Assembly (NCBI GenBank): GCA_964633115.1 | Contig: CAZWEO010000008.1 | Span: 1-64,000 of the forward strand | Length of the DNA stretch: 64,000 nt | Direction: 5' to 3' | Origin: B30-G6 sp964633115 | GTDB taxonomy: Bacteria > Desulfobacterota > Desulfobacteria > Desulfobacterales > B30-G6 | Shown here: positions 29,599 to 39,218 of the stretch, in pieces | Position numbering within the stretch: position 1 is the stretch's first letter | How the letters are laid out: each line of letters starts with the position of its first letter | The notes under the pieces: generated by a model | Seen by the model: the letters and a program-made list of their open reading frames with translations, nothing else | What the model was told of the DNA's origin: nothing | Database searches by the model: none | Program-made: the position numbers and the translations under genes

Positions 29599-29687
29599 GA
29601 GAACCTCCCTACGATAAAAAAGCTTTAGAAAACTTAGGACTAGTATATGTCATTTCTTGGGGTTGTGTCAAGCCATGGCGCCATTGC

Positions 29688-30908
29688 TCACTTTGGTTCT
29701 CTCGGCCTGACGCGCTTGCGTCGTTGCCGCTCATTATTGATGATTTCTAGCTCTTTACTCATTTGGCCAGCAATGGCCGTGTTCTCTTCGGCCCTGCGCG
29801 CCAAATACGGAAGCGTAGATGCCACCGGACCATAGGGCAGGTATTTGGTAACATTATAACCGGCATGGGCCAGCCTATAGCTAATATGATCACTCATACC
29901 ATATAGCTGTGAATAATAAACATGCGGATGATTGTTGGCAATACCCCGCTCGGCCATGAGGCCTGCCAGTAATTTACAGCTGTATTCATTATGGGTGCCC
30001 ACACAAATTTCAACATTGTCGATGTTCTCAATAAATAGATGAATGCACGCATCAAAAGCCTGGTCTGTAGCTGCTTTGTCTGGATGAATCGGGGATGGAT
30101 AGCCCAATCTTCTGGCCCGATCCCGCTCCTGTTCCATGTAGGCCCCGCGCACAATTTTGACACCTAATCGGAAAGACTCTTTGCGCGCCATTGTGATCAG
30201 CCGCTTGAAATAATCCACTCGGTCGGTGCGGTACAATTGTAAGGTTGTAAATACAATCGCGCTATGCTGATTGTGGGTCTGCATCATCTCCTCGGCCAAT
30301 TCATCCATCGCACCTTGAATCCAACTCTCTTCAGCATCGATATAGATGGGTGTGCCCGCGTCGGCCGCTTGTCTACAAATTGCCTCCAATCGCCCTCTAA
30401 GCCGGGTCCAAGCTAATTCTTCTTCCTGAGATAAAGTCTGTCCGGCGGTCATTTTGGCAAACAAGGCCGCATCCCCTATGCCGGACATTTTCATACAAGC
30501 ACAGGGGATATTGTCCGCAAAACGCGCCGCCTGGATGGTCTCAATTATGGCTTGGGCGGTATTTTCAAATTCAGCCTCATCACCCTCCCCTTCCACGGAA
30601 TAATCCAGAATGGCCCCGATACCTGCCCGCGCCAGCTGGTCGATTACCTTTTGGTATTCCTTGCGTGTCTCTCCGCCACAGAACTGTTTAAAGACAGTAG
30701 CCTTGATAATCGGTTCGATGGGCAGGCCCATGGACAGGAATAATCTGGCGGTTTTGGATAAAAACTTTACCAAGAATGGACTCTTGGTCAGTAGAAAAAT
30801 CAAATATGAACGTGCCAAATCGAAATCGGTTTTATTTTGAAACGCGATCTCGGTATCTTTGAAATCAATTGGAAACCAGGAGTCCGGATAGTCGTCGGAT
30901 GGATACAT
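29688..30908 (-). CDS. Proline dehydrogenase
   Basis: This 406-residue protein has a PRODH beta/alpha barrel: MKMSGIGDAALFAKM, IYIDAEESWIQGAMDELAEE, RLGVKIVRGAYMEQER (FAD/proline site), VGTHNEY and YNVTKYLPYGPVASTLPYLARR. The closing Y-x-P-x-G...PYLxRRxxEN is the substrate-binding helix. It oxidises L-proline to pyrroline-5-carboxylate with FAD, passing electrons to quinone. It is the monofunctional form, without the P5C dehydrogenase half of PutA, and no P5C dehydrogenase gene lies nearby. It is 12 bp downstream of the Na/Pi transporter gene, so the two are co-transcribed. Confidence 0.92.
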   Translation of the reverse strand: MYPSDDYPDSWFPIDFKDTEIAFQNKTDFDLARSYLIFLLTKSPFLVKFLSKTARLFLSMGLPIEPIIKATVFKQFCGGETRKEYQKVIDQLARAGIGAILDYSVEGEGDEAEFENTAQAIIETIQAARFADNIPCACMKMSGIGDAALFAKMTAGQTLSQEEELAWTRLRGRLEAICRQAADAGTPIYIDAEESWIQGAMDELAEEMMQTHNQHSAIVFTTLQLYRTDRVDYFKRLITMARKESFRLGVKIVRGAYMEQERDRARRLGYPSPIHPDKAATDQAFDACIHLFIENIDNVEICVGTHNEYSCKLLAGLMAERGIANNHPHVYYSQLYGMSDHISYRLAHAGYNVTKYLPYGPVASTLPYLARRAEENTAIAGQMSKELEIINNERQRRKRVRPREPK

Positions 30909-30920
30909 GCTGCCTTCTTT

Positions 30921-32765
30921 CTAAATTTTTTTTTCGTTTTGACACTTGATTAAAAATGTTTTGGCGATGTTGCTGGAATAGACCACGATCTGCTTGAGCA
31001 AATCCATCAACTCCATATGGACCTCGCTGGTTTTGGCGGATTCAACTTTATCCTGCCGAATTCGCTCGAGGTGCCGCGCCCGGTATTGATCCTCCAGATC
31101 CAGGTAGGATCGTTCACTGGCCATGATTTCACGCGCCTTATCCGTATCCAACTGGTCAAATGATTCTTTGAGCAGCTCGATCCGGCGGGCAACTTTCTGA
31201 TGATAGATCATGATCTCCTCTTTGCCTTCTTCCGAAAAATCGACCATGAGATCTCTTTTTTTGGTGATCAAAGGCATCATGTTACGGTGGATAAGGTCGG
31301 CAATACTTTCCATATCGCTGGCAATGGAAATGATGCCAAAGGCCTCATTGGCCTGATTCGGTGCAATTCCTTGGCCGACCATTTTAAACAAGTATTCCCG
31401 AATCTTTTGTTCGATAAAATCGATTTTCTCCTCGCGCATGTCAAGCCCTTCCAGAAGCGACAGATCCGTCCGCCAGGCATCCATGGTGGGAATTTCACGA
31501 ATCAGGAGTTCCTTTTCCTCCTCACTGAGATCCGCCTTTTGGATCAATTTTTCGTCGGACATGAAGGGGATGATAATCGAAGCCAGCATCCGCCAGATCA
31601 GTTTGGCCATGCGGGCAATCTCAGCTCTGGCCAGGTCAAGTGCCACACCGGGCGTGGCGATACTTTCTTCATTCAGGTACTTGGTGGACATGATGACATC
31701 TTTGGGTTTTTCTTCCACGGGTAAAATTTTGAGGATTAGATTGGAGAAATGCTCGGTAAACGGCAGAAAAATGAGAGCCAAGGCCACATTGAAAATGGTG
31801 TGGGCATTGGCAATCTGACGAGCAGTACCCGAGCCAAATTTCTCAGCCAGCATTCGGATCAGATCAGCGAATGCCGGTATCCAGAAAACAAACAGCAGGA
31901 CGCCGGCCAGTTTAAAAAGAACATGTGCCAAGGCAACCCGTTTGGCCTCCCGCGCGGTACCGATGGAAGCCAAACCAGCCGTTACACAGGTTCCGATATT
32001 GGCACCAAATACCAGCGGGATTCCGGCATCCAGGGTTATAAAACCTTGTTGGGCCAGTACAATGACCACACCGGTGGTAGCGCTACTGCTTTGAACCAAG
32101 GCCGTAAACAGGGCACCTATCAATATGCCTAACAACGGATTTTCCATCTGGCGCATGCTGTCAATAAAAACGCTGTAGGTCCGCAAAGGTTTCATGGCAT
32201 CGCTCATGAGCTTCATGCCAAAAAAGAGGATCCCAAAACCGAGAATCACATCACCTATATTCTTGGTTGTTTGCGTCTTACCGAACATGTGCAGTGCAAA
32301 ACCGATGGCGATCATCAGCAGGGCATAATCGGTCAGCTTAAAGGCAATCAATTGCGCTGTGACGGTCGTACCGATGTCGGCTCCCAAAATGACACCCATG
32401 GACTGGGCAAATGTCATCAAGCCCGCCTGCACAAAGCTGACCAGCATGACAGTCGTAGCACTGCTGGATTGAATCACCATGGTGACAAAAGCCCCCACAA
32501 ACATCGCAATGATGCGGTTACGCGTCAGGGCCGCCAGTATGGAGCGCATCTGGTTGCCGGCGGTTCGTTTCAGGCCTTCGCTCATTTTCTCCATGCCATA
32601 AAGGAACAAAGAAAGACCGCCGAGCATACCGACACACAGAAAAAACCAGGAGAATGTCTTCGTATTGGTATCCGCCGCATAAAGATAGGGAGCGAGCGTT
32701 GCGGTTAACAGCAGCATCGCTGTGAGAGTTCCGAGGTACTTGATATGATCGAATTTCTTTTTCAT
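30921..32765 (-). CDS. Na/Pi cotransporter family protein (NptA type) with PhoU-like tail
   Basis: This 614-residue protein has duplicated Na/Pi cotransporter segments with the QSSSATT motif occurring twice (VIQSSSATTVMLVSF at about 99-113 and LVQSSSATTGVVIVL at about 223-237) and GADIGTT / GANIGTCVTA. A cytoplasmic PhoU-like helical domain runs from about 380 to 605 (ESIADLIHRNM, ARRIELLKESFDQLD). It imports phosphate with sodium. It starts at ATG 32765 and lies directly upstream of proline dehydrogenase. The upstream region has short imperfect TAGGCTGTAG repeats (about 32880-32925). Confidence 0.92.
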   Translation of the reverse strand: MKKKFDHIKYLGTLTAMLLLTATLAPYLYAADTNTKTFSWFFLCVGMLGGLSLFLYGMEKMSEGLKRTAGNQMRSILAALTRNRIIAMFVGAFVTMVIQSSSATTVMLVSFVQAGLMTFAQSMGVILGADIGTTVTAQLIAFKLTDYALLMIAIGFALHMFGKTQTTKNIGDVILGFGILFFGMKLMSDAMKPLRTYSVFIDSMRQMENPLLGILIGALFTALVQSSSATTGVVIVLAQQGFITLDAGIPLVFGANIGTCVTAGLASIGTAREAKRVALAHVLFKLAGVLLFVFWIPAFADLIRMLAEKFGSGTARQIANAHTIFNVALALIFLPFTEHFSNLILKILPVEEKPKDVIMSTKYLNEESIATPGVALDLARAEIARMAKLIWRMLASIIIPFMSDEKLIQKADLSEEEKELLIREIPTMDAWRTDLSLLEGLDMREEKIDFIEQKIREYLFKMVGQGIAPNQANEAFGIISIASDMESIADLIHRNMMPLITKKRDLMVDFSEEGKEEIMIYHQKVARRIELLKESFDQLDTDKAREIMASERSYLDLEDQYRARHLERIRQDKVESAKTSEVHMELMDLLKQIVVYSSNIAKTFLIKCQNEKKI

Positions 32766-32965
32766 GGTCTACCTAGGGGTTGTGAGTTGTTGCTTGACTG
32801 TGCTATAGCATGCCGCGATGGTTTATGCAATCCACGAGGTATTTACTGAGTGGTTTCTATAGGTTATAAACAATAGACTTTAGGCTGATAGGCTGTAGAC
32901 TGTAGGCTGTTAGGCTGCTAACAGTTTAAAGAACAAAGTTTCAGATTATTAATAATAAGGATACC

Positions 32966-34180
32966 ATGTCATACAACTTTGATAGTAAAATCGACCGTGC
33001 AAATACAGGTTCCGTCAAGTGGGAGTTTGCCCCTGATTGGAATGATTCCGATGAAAAAAACCAAATCAATGCCTGTGATGATCAAAACGACGTTTTACCC
33101 ATGTGGGTGGCCGACATGGATTTTGCTTGTCCTGAGCCGGTTATGCGTGCATTGAAACAGCGTGTCGACCACGGTATTTTCGGATACACCCGGCCTAAAA
33201 AAGGCGATCGGGCTACTGTCGTAAACTGGATGAATAAACGACACGGATGGCGGATACAAGCGAATTGGATTATTTCCACCCCGGGTGTTGTTCCGGCACT
33301 CCATATGCTCGTGCGCGCCTTTACCCGTCCAGGCGATAAAGTTCTGGTTCAACGGCCAGTCTATTATCCTTTTTTCAGCGCCATAAAAAACAATGATTGT
33401 CACATCGTTTCCAACTCCTTGGTACTGGCCGACAATCGCTACCACATGGACTTTGGGGATCTGGAAGAAAAGACAGCTGATCCAAAGGTAAAACTGGCCA
33501 TCTTTTGCAGCCCCCATAATCCAGTGGGACGGGTCTGGAAATCTGAAGAACTGCGCCGATTTGGTCAAATTTGCATGCAAAACAATGTATTGATCATATC
33601 TGATGAAATTCATGCTGATTTGATATTCCCCGGTCAGCAATTCGTCCCTTTTAGCATGGCCGACCCGAACTTTTCCCAAAACAGTATCATCTGTACAGCA
33701 CCCAGCAAGACGTTTAACCTAGCCGGTCTGCAGACCTCCAATATCATCATTGCAAATGAAAAAATTCGCGATAAATTTAAGCAGATTATCCAGTCGAATG
33801 GTCTGCTTGGCGTCAATCCTTTCGGTATGACCGCCTGCCGCGCAGCCTATGAAAATGGGGAACCCTGGCTTGATGCGCTGCTGCCATACCTGCATGAAAA
33901 CCTACGGAGCATGACCAGCTATTTTTCTGATGACATCCCGGAGATAAAAATAATTCAGCCCGAAGGTACTTACTTGATTTGGATTGATTGCCGATCTTTG
34001 GGTTTAAATAACCACAAACTGAATGACCTATTTCTAAATCAAGCCGGCATCTGCTTTGATCCAGGCAGCCTTTTCGGTCCCGAAGGAGATGGTTTCCAGC
34101 GTATCAATATTGCCTGCCCGCGATCGCTCCTCATGCAAGCACTTGGACGAATTGCTGAAGCCGTAAAAAATATTAAATAA
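32966..34180 (+). CDS. MalY/PatB-family aminotransferase (cystathionine beta-lyase type)
   Basis: This 404-residue fold-type I PLP enzyme shows DVLPMWVADMDFACPEPVMR near the N-terminus, typical of PatB/MalY, then FCSPHNPVGRVW, ISDEIHADLIF, and the lysine motif TAPSKTFNLAGLQTSN with the PLP-binding Lys in SKTFN. The C-terminal GSLFGPEGDGFQRINIACPR is also family-typical. It cleaves C-S bonds of cystathionine or cysteine conjugates. It follows AT-rich upstream DNA with the start ATG at 32966. It stands alone; a short membrane-like frame follows directly after its stop. Confidence 0.9.
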   Translation: MSYNFDSKIDRANTGSVKWEFAPDWNDSDEKNQINACDDQNDVLPMWVADMDFACPEPVMRALKQRVDHGIFGYTRPKKGDRATVVNWMNKRHGWRIQANWIISTPGVVPALHMLVRAFTRPGDKVLVQRPVYYPFFSAIKNNDCHIVSNSLVLADNRYHMDFGDLEEKTADPKVKLAIFCSPHNPVGRVWKSEELRRFGQICMQNNVLIISDEIHADLIFPGQQFVPFSMADPNFSQNSIICTAPSKTFNLAGLQTSNIIIANEKIRDKFKQIIQSNGLLGVNPFGMTACRAAYENGEPWLDALLPYLHENLRSMTSYFSDDIPEIKIIQPEGTYLIWIDCRSLGLNNHKLNDLFLNQAGICFDPGSLFGPEGDGFQRINIACPRSLLMQALGRIAEAVKNIK

Positions 34181-34225
34181 TTTATAGACTGTACTTCAGA
34201 AAAACTATCCAGTCGCTCACTCGGC

Positions 34226-34387
34226 ATTATATTGTTGCCGTTGGCATTCGTGATTGCTTTTATCGGATCGCTTGTGCTACCAATCATCGGCCTTTTTTTT
34301 GCGGTACCTTTGCTACTGATGAGTGCCGTGTTATTATTTGCGCCCGAAAGTAAGGCATGCAAGTTGATTCGCGGCAATAGCGGCTAA
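34226..34387 (+). pseudogene. Possible truncated two-helix membrane protein
   Basis: The open stretch codes for IILLPLAFVIAFIGSLVLPI and a second hydrophobic run ending KACKLIRGNSG. The composition is that of a genuine small inner-membrane protein, but no proper start is visible. Either it starts at TTG 34232/34235 or its 5' end was lost when it came to lie next to the aminotransferase gene. Confidence 0.35.
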
Positions 34388-34466
34388 AGGCGTTTTTCCC
34401 AAGGATCTGCCGACAAAGATTAAGTCAGGCTATCAATGACATGTCTAAAGCGATCATGTGTAAATC

Positions 34467-34513
34467 AAAAAGTCCGACCGGAGTGCTGCTTACTTTCCGG
34501 TCGTACTTTTTTT
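34467..34513 (+). terminator. Rho-independent terminator
   Basis: AAAAAGTCCGACCGGA (34467-34482) pairs with 34496-34511 (one mismatch), with a 13-base loop, followed by a run of T. It ends plus-strand transcription from the aminotransferase before typA. Confidence 0.85.
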
Positions 34514-34592
34514 AGGTATGCCCGTCTACAACCACCGGCCTTGTAAGTGGCCAATGAATGGAGTTTACAAAACGAAATCCACTTAAATCCCC

Positions 34593-36422
34593 ATGTCCTA
34601 TCAACAAAATCACAGCCTTAGAAACATCGCTATCATTGCCCATGTTGACCATGGCAAAACGACGCTGGTCGATGCCATGTTTCGCCAATCCGGCCTTTTT
34701 CGAGCCAACCAGATCCTGGATGATCGACTCATGGATACCATGGATCTGGAACGTGAACGCGGCATTACCATCGCTGCCAAAAATTGTTCCGTCATACGCG
34801 ACGGTATACGCATCAATATTATCGATACGCCCGGTCATGCGGATTTTGGCGGCGAGGTAGAACGCGCCATTTCCATGGCAGATGGTGCTATACTGCTAGT
34901 GGATGCCTCCGAAGGTCCCCTACCGCAGACACGGTTTGTACTTAAAAAAGCATTGGCTGCGGGCCTGAAGCTAGTTGTGGTTATCAATAAAATAGATCGC
35001 CAAGACGCGCGTGTCCATGAAGTACTGGACGAAATATATGATCTGCTTATCGACCTGGACGCCACCGATGAACAAATTGACTTCCCACTGATCTATGCCA
35101 TCGGCCGTGATGGTATTGCCAGCACCTTATCTGATGGTGTTGGCCAAAACCTGGATCCTCTTTTTGATGCCATCATCCATGAAATTCCCGGACCAGCCTA
35201 TGATCCGGAGGCGCCTTTCCAGCTGCGAGTCTCCGATCTCAGCTACTCCGATTATCTGGGCAGATTGGCGGTGGGTAAAATATTCAATGGTAGCGCCCGT
35301 GCGCGCGATAACTTAGTTTGCATCGACGAACAGGGTCGCAACAACCCACTCAAGGTCTCTAATCTTCAGATCTACGAAGGTATGTCACTCACCGATGTCA
35401 ATACAGTTCAACCCGGCGATATCGTTGTTATCGCCGGGATTGAAAATGTGAAAATTGGCGATACCATCTGCCATAATGAACATCCTGTAGCCCTCCCCAG
35501 AATACGAGTTGATGAACCTACAGTTGCCATGAAATTCTCCGTCAATACCTCACCATTTGGAGGTCAGGAGGGTAAATATGTTCAGTCTAGTCGCCTGCAT
35601 GAACGTTTGAAGAAGGAAACCCTCCTCAATGTGGCCATTCAGGTTGATGAAACCGATGAACCCGACAGCTTCCTGGTCCAAGGCCGGGGTGAATTTCAAT
35701 TGGCCATTTTAATCGAGACCATGCGACGCGAGGGGTATGAATTCTGTGTGGGGCAACCGGAAGTCATATACCGCTATCAAAATGGGTTAAAGCTCGAGCC
35801 TCTGGAAACACTATTTGTGGATTGCGACGAATCTTTCTTGGGCATCGTGGTGGAAAAACTGTCCTTACGCAAAGGCAAGATGATCAACCTGGTCAATAAT
35901 GGTAGTGGACGGGTAAGAATTGAATTCTCGATACCTTCCAGAGCCTTGATCGGCTATCGAGATGAATTTCTCACGGATACCCGTGGCACCGGTATTCTCA
36001 ACTCAATTTTTGATGGGTATGGTGAATATAGAGGCGATTGCCCCAGTCGTTTCACCGGGTCCCTTGTGGCTGACCGTACCGGAACGGCCGTCCCCTATGC
36101 GTTATTCAATCTGGAACCGCGCGGTCGCCTCTTTATTGAACCAGGTGACCCCACCTATGAAGGCATGATCATTGGCGAACATAATCGTATTCAAGACATC
36201 AACGTCAATCCGTGCAAGGAGAAGAAGCTCACCAATATGCGCGCTGCTGGAAAGGATGACCATGTAATCCTATCCCCCATCAAACCGATAACGCTAGAAT
36301 TTGCCATCAGTTTCATTCGCGCTGATGAGCTGGTTGAAGTTACCCCGCGTTCCCTACGGATGCGCAAAAGCGTACTTTCGGCTTCCCACCGCCATGCCCT
36401 GCGATCTTCCAAAAATCAATGA
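34593..36422 (+). CDS. typA: Ribosome-associated GTPase TypA/BipA
   Basis: This 609-residue translational GTPase carries G1 AHVDHGKTTLVD (residues about 15-26), switch I with ERGITIAAK, G3 DTPGHADFGGEVER and G4 NKID. EF-G-like domains II, III and V follow, then the BipA-specific C-terminal domain. The family-typical stretches PFGGQEGKYVQSSRLHERL and RMRKSVLSASHR near the end are present. It binds the 70S ribosome and aids assembly and adaptation to stress. Length is normal. ATG 34593 is the family-typical start (NIAIIAHVDHGKTT within 12 residues), although no clear Shine-Dalgarno precedes it. Confidence 0.96.
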   Translation: MSYQQNHSLRNIAIIAHVDHGKTTLVDAMFRQSGLFRANQILDDRLMDTMDLERERGITIAAKNCSVIRDGIRINIIDTPGHADFGGEVERAISMADGAILLVDASEGPLPQTRFVLKKALAAGLKLVVVINKIDRQDARVHEVLDEIYDLLIDLDATDEQIDFPLIYAIGRDGIASTLSDGVGQNLDPLFDAIIHEIPGPAYDPEAPFQLRVSDLSYSDYLGRLAVGKIFNGSARARDNLVCIDEQGRNNPLKVSNLQIYEGMSLTDVNTVQPGDIVVIAGIENVKIGDTICHNEHPVALPRIRVDEPTVAMKFSVNTSPFGGQEGKYVQSSRLHERLKKETLLNVAIQVDETDEPDSFLVQGRGEFQLAILIETMRREGYEFCVGQPEVIYRYQNGLKLEPLETLFVDCDESFLGIVVEKLSLRKGKMINLVNNGSGRVRIEFSIPSRALIGYRDEFLTDTRGTGILNSIFDGYGEYRGDCPSRFTGSLVADRTGTAVPYALFNLEPRGRLFIEPGDPTYEGMIIGEHNRIQDINVNPCKEKKLTNMRAAGKDDHVILSPIKPITLEFAISFIRADELVEVTPRSLRMRKSVLSASHRHALRSSKNQ

Positions 36423-36718
36423 TTATACCGGTTGTCATATGTTCGGATTAAGATTCGTTTAAATAGGTAAAGCAATTTTTACTTAACGGTCCAGATATAT
36501 GTGAGATAATGACAACCGCTATGGTGTTGATTTCATCAACAAAAAATATAGACGGCTGGGGAACATTATTCTGGTAAACGCTCTAATTTCTGATTATTTC
36601 TTTACAAAACCGGCGGTTTTAGATAGTGGTGCCTGACCATTGTAATCCTTGTGGTTTAATTCTAAATTATCATTTTTCTCAAACCAATCGGGAAATTTCC
36701 TGATAGAAGAGTCGTTAT

Positions 36719-39108
36719 ATGCTTTCAGAATCGTTTTCTACCATCATCGCCCAGGAACTCGCCATCGCCAACCAACAAGTAAATGCGGTTGCGGCGCTGT
36801 TAGTGGACGGAGCCACGATACCATTCATCGCCCGGTATCGAAAAGAAGCCACCGGAAGCCTTGACGAAGTTGCTGTCACGTCCATTAGAGATCGGCTGCA
36901 ACAGCTGAATGACCTTCGGGACCGCCAGGAAGCGATAATCAAATCGCTGGAAGCGCATGGCCATCTCACCGATGAGCTGCAGCAAAAGGTTCTTGAAGCT
37001 CCAACCATGGCGATTCTGGAGGATATCTACCTCCCCTACAGACCCAAACGACGTACACGCGCAACCATCGCCAAGGAAAAAGGCCTTGAGCCTTTGGCAG
37101 ATTTAATTCGGGAACAAAATGGTATCGATCCTTTCAAAAAAGCCGCCGCCTTTGTTGATCCGGACAAACAAGTAGAAACCGTGGATGACGCCCTAGCCGG
37201 TGCCCGCGATATCATTGCCGAAATCGTCAATGAAAACGATGTAGCCCGCTCCCGACTACGAGATCTTTATCTAACCCGCGCAACCATTAGCAGCCGGGTA
37301 ATTGCCGGCATGGAGTCCAGCGGTGCCAAGTTCAAGGATTATTTCGAATGGCAGGAACCCATCACCAAGGTACCGTCCCACCGACTTTTGGCCATGCGGC
37401 GCGGGGAAAAGGAAAACGTTCTCATATTGGAAATTTCTCCGTCTGAATCTGAGGCCCTGACCATATTGGAAAAACTGTTTCTCAAAGCAGAAGGTTTGGA
37501 TGCAAACCAGGTTAAACTGGCCGTCACAGACAGCTACAAACGCTTGCTATCCAATTCCATGGAAACCGAAGCGCGCGTGCACAGTAAAAACAAAGCCGAC
37601 CGAGATGCCATCGCTGTTTTCGCTGAAAATCTGCGTCAATTGTTGTTGGCTCCGCCTCTGGGGGCCAAACGCGTCCTAGGAATCGATCCAGGTTTCAAAA
37701 CCGGATGCAAACTTGTCTGTTTGGATCCCCAAGGCACGCTACTGCATCATGACACCATTTTCCCTCACATGTCAGCCAAGCAAGCTGGTTTGGAGGCCAA
37801 CAAAATTCAATCCGTATGTAAACAGTATCAGATCGAAGCCGTTGCTGTGGGAAACGGTACTGCCGGCCGAGAAACTGAGGCTTTTCTTAAAGCGGCTCTG
37901 GCCGAAGAAAATATTCAAATCGTGATGGTAAATGAGAGTGGTGCCTCTGTTTATTCGGCTTCCAAAGTGGCTCGGGAAGAATTTCCGGATTTGGACCTGA
38001 CTGTGCGTGGGGCCATCTCCATTGGTCGCCGCCTAATGGATCCCTTGGCCGAGTTGGTCAAAATCGATCCTAAATCAATCGGCGTCGGACAATATCAACA
38101 TGACGTTGATCAGGGTGCCCTCAAGCAAACATTAGACGATGTTGTCATGAGCTGTGTTAACAGTGTCGGGGTCGACCTGAACCGTGCCAGTGCTCAATTA
38201 TTAACATATGTATCCGGCCTGAATGCCGGGATCGCCAAGAATATCGTTGTCCATCGCGATGCCAAAGGCCCTTTTACGAACAGGCAAGAACTACTCAAAG
38301 TTACGCGCCTGGGTCCCAAGGCATTTGAACAATCGGCCGGCTTTTTGCGAATCATGGACGGCGAAAATCCCTTGGATGCTAGTGCCGTACACCCGGAAAG
38401 TTATGCTATAGTGGCTGCCATGGCCAACGATCTTATAACTTCGGTCTCGGCCTTGATGAAACAAAGCGATTGGCACAAACAGATCGACCTCAAGCACTAT
38501 GTCACCGAAAAAGTCGGTATGCCTACTTTGACGGATATCCTCGAAGAGCTGGCCAAACCTGGGCGAGATCCCAGAGAGACCTTTGAAGCGTTTTCATTTA
38601 CAGATGGCGTCGATAAAATAGGTGATCTGAGAGCGGGCATGCAGCTTCCCGGTATCGTTACCAACATCACGGCGTTCGGCGCTTTTGTGGACATCGGTGT
38701 GCATCAGGACGGATTGGTTCACATCAGCCAGATGGCCAATCGTTTTGTCAAAAACCCGGCCGATATCGTCAAAGTGCAGCAGCAGGTAAATGTAACCGTC
38801 CTGGATATCGATCTGGATCGCAAGCGCATTTCTCTCTCCATGAAATCGGCACCCGAAACCAAAAAGAAAGAAAAGGCCAAAGNNNNNNNNNNNNNNNNNN
38901 NNNNNNNNNNNNNNNNNNNNNNNNNNNNNNNNNNNNNNNNNNNNNNNNNNNNNNNNNNNNNNNNNNNNNNNNNNNNNNNNNNAAAGAAAAGGCCAAAGCA
39001 AAGGCCAAACAAACCCCTAAAAAATCCCCCAAACAGAAACGACCATCTAAAAAGCCGCAAGTACACGGCTCATTGGCCGAAGCACTTATTAAAAGTGGCC
39101 TAAAATAG
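36719..39108 (+). CDS. tex: Tex-family transcription accessory protein (interrupted by a 100-N gap near the C-terminus)
   Basis: Collapsing the N run and one copy of the 16-base overlap gives 757 residues ending at TAG 39106-39108. The order is: N-terminal Tex helical domain (FIARYRKEATGSLDEV at about 36-51), YqgF-like RNase H fold (VLGIDPGFKTGCKLV), helix-hairpin-helix (ASAQLLTYVSGLNAGIAKNI) and an S1 RNA-binding domain (GIVTNITAFGAFVDIGVHQD), then a Lys/Ala-rich tail (KKEKAKAKAKQ). Tex binds nucleic acid and influences transcription and ribosomal processes. The low-complexity lysine tail is where the assembly broke, so its exact length is uncertain. The final residues are HGSLAEALIKSGLK. 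Confidence 0.93.
38883..38982. other. Assembly gap (100 N) with identical 16-base flanks
   Basis: AAAGAAAAGGCCAAAG ends the left side and begins the right side. Removing the N run and one copy keeps the tex frame open (758 codons). The flanks are a lysine/alanine repeat, so a few repeat units could be missing. Confidence 0.85.
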
Positions 39109-39127
39109 AGCTTATTTATCGGCAAAC

Positions 39128-39205
39128 ATAGGGGACGCTGTTAACTTTTAAACTTATTTATTGCTCTTAAGCCAAATAAGTTTAAAAGTTAACAGCGTCC
39201 CCTAT
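39128..39205. repeat. Perfect palindrome with 31-bp arms between convergent genes
   Basis: The arms 39128-39158 and 39175-39205 are exact reverse complements (core GGGGACGCTGTTAACTTTTA) with a 16-base loop. It sits between the stops of tex (plus) and menA (minus), so it can act as a two-way terminator. A decayed single arm lies at 14026-14055, which shows that this is a dispersed element and not only a local terminator. Confidence 0.9.
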
Positions 39206-39218
39206 TTGCACTGGTTAG

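Larger units (their letters stand above)
34181..34592. other. 412-bp intergenic region with a membrane-like remnant and a terminator
   Basis: Directly after the aminotransferase stop the same frame stays open to TAA at 34385-34387 and reads LPLAFVIAFIGSLVLPIIGL then FFAVPLLLMSAVLLFAPESK, clearly two membrane helices. There is no ATG before the first helix (only TTG/ATT at 34226-34235) and no Shine-Dalgarno, so this is probably a truncated small membrane protein. The terminator at 34467-34513 follows. Confidence 0.5.

Noticed and set aside
31200..31724. Plus-strand frame of 174 codons within the Na/Pi gene
   Set aside because: Lies opposite the PhoU-like domain of a well-supported minus-strand gene and has no motif; shadow frame.
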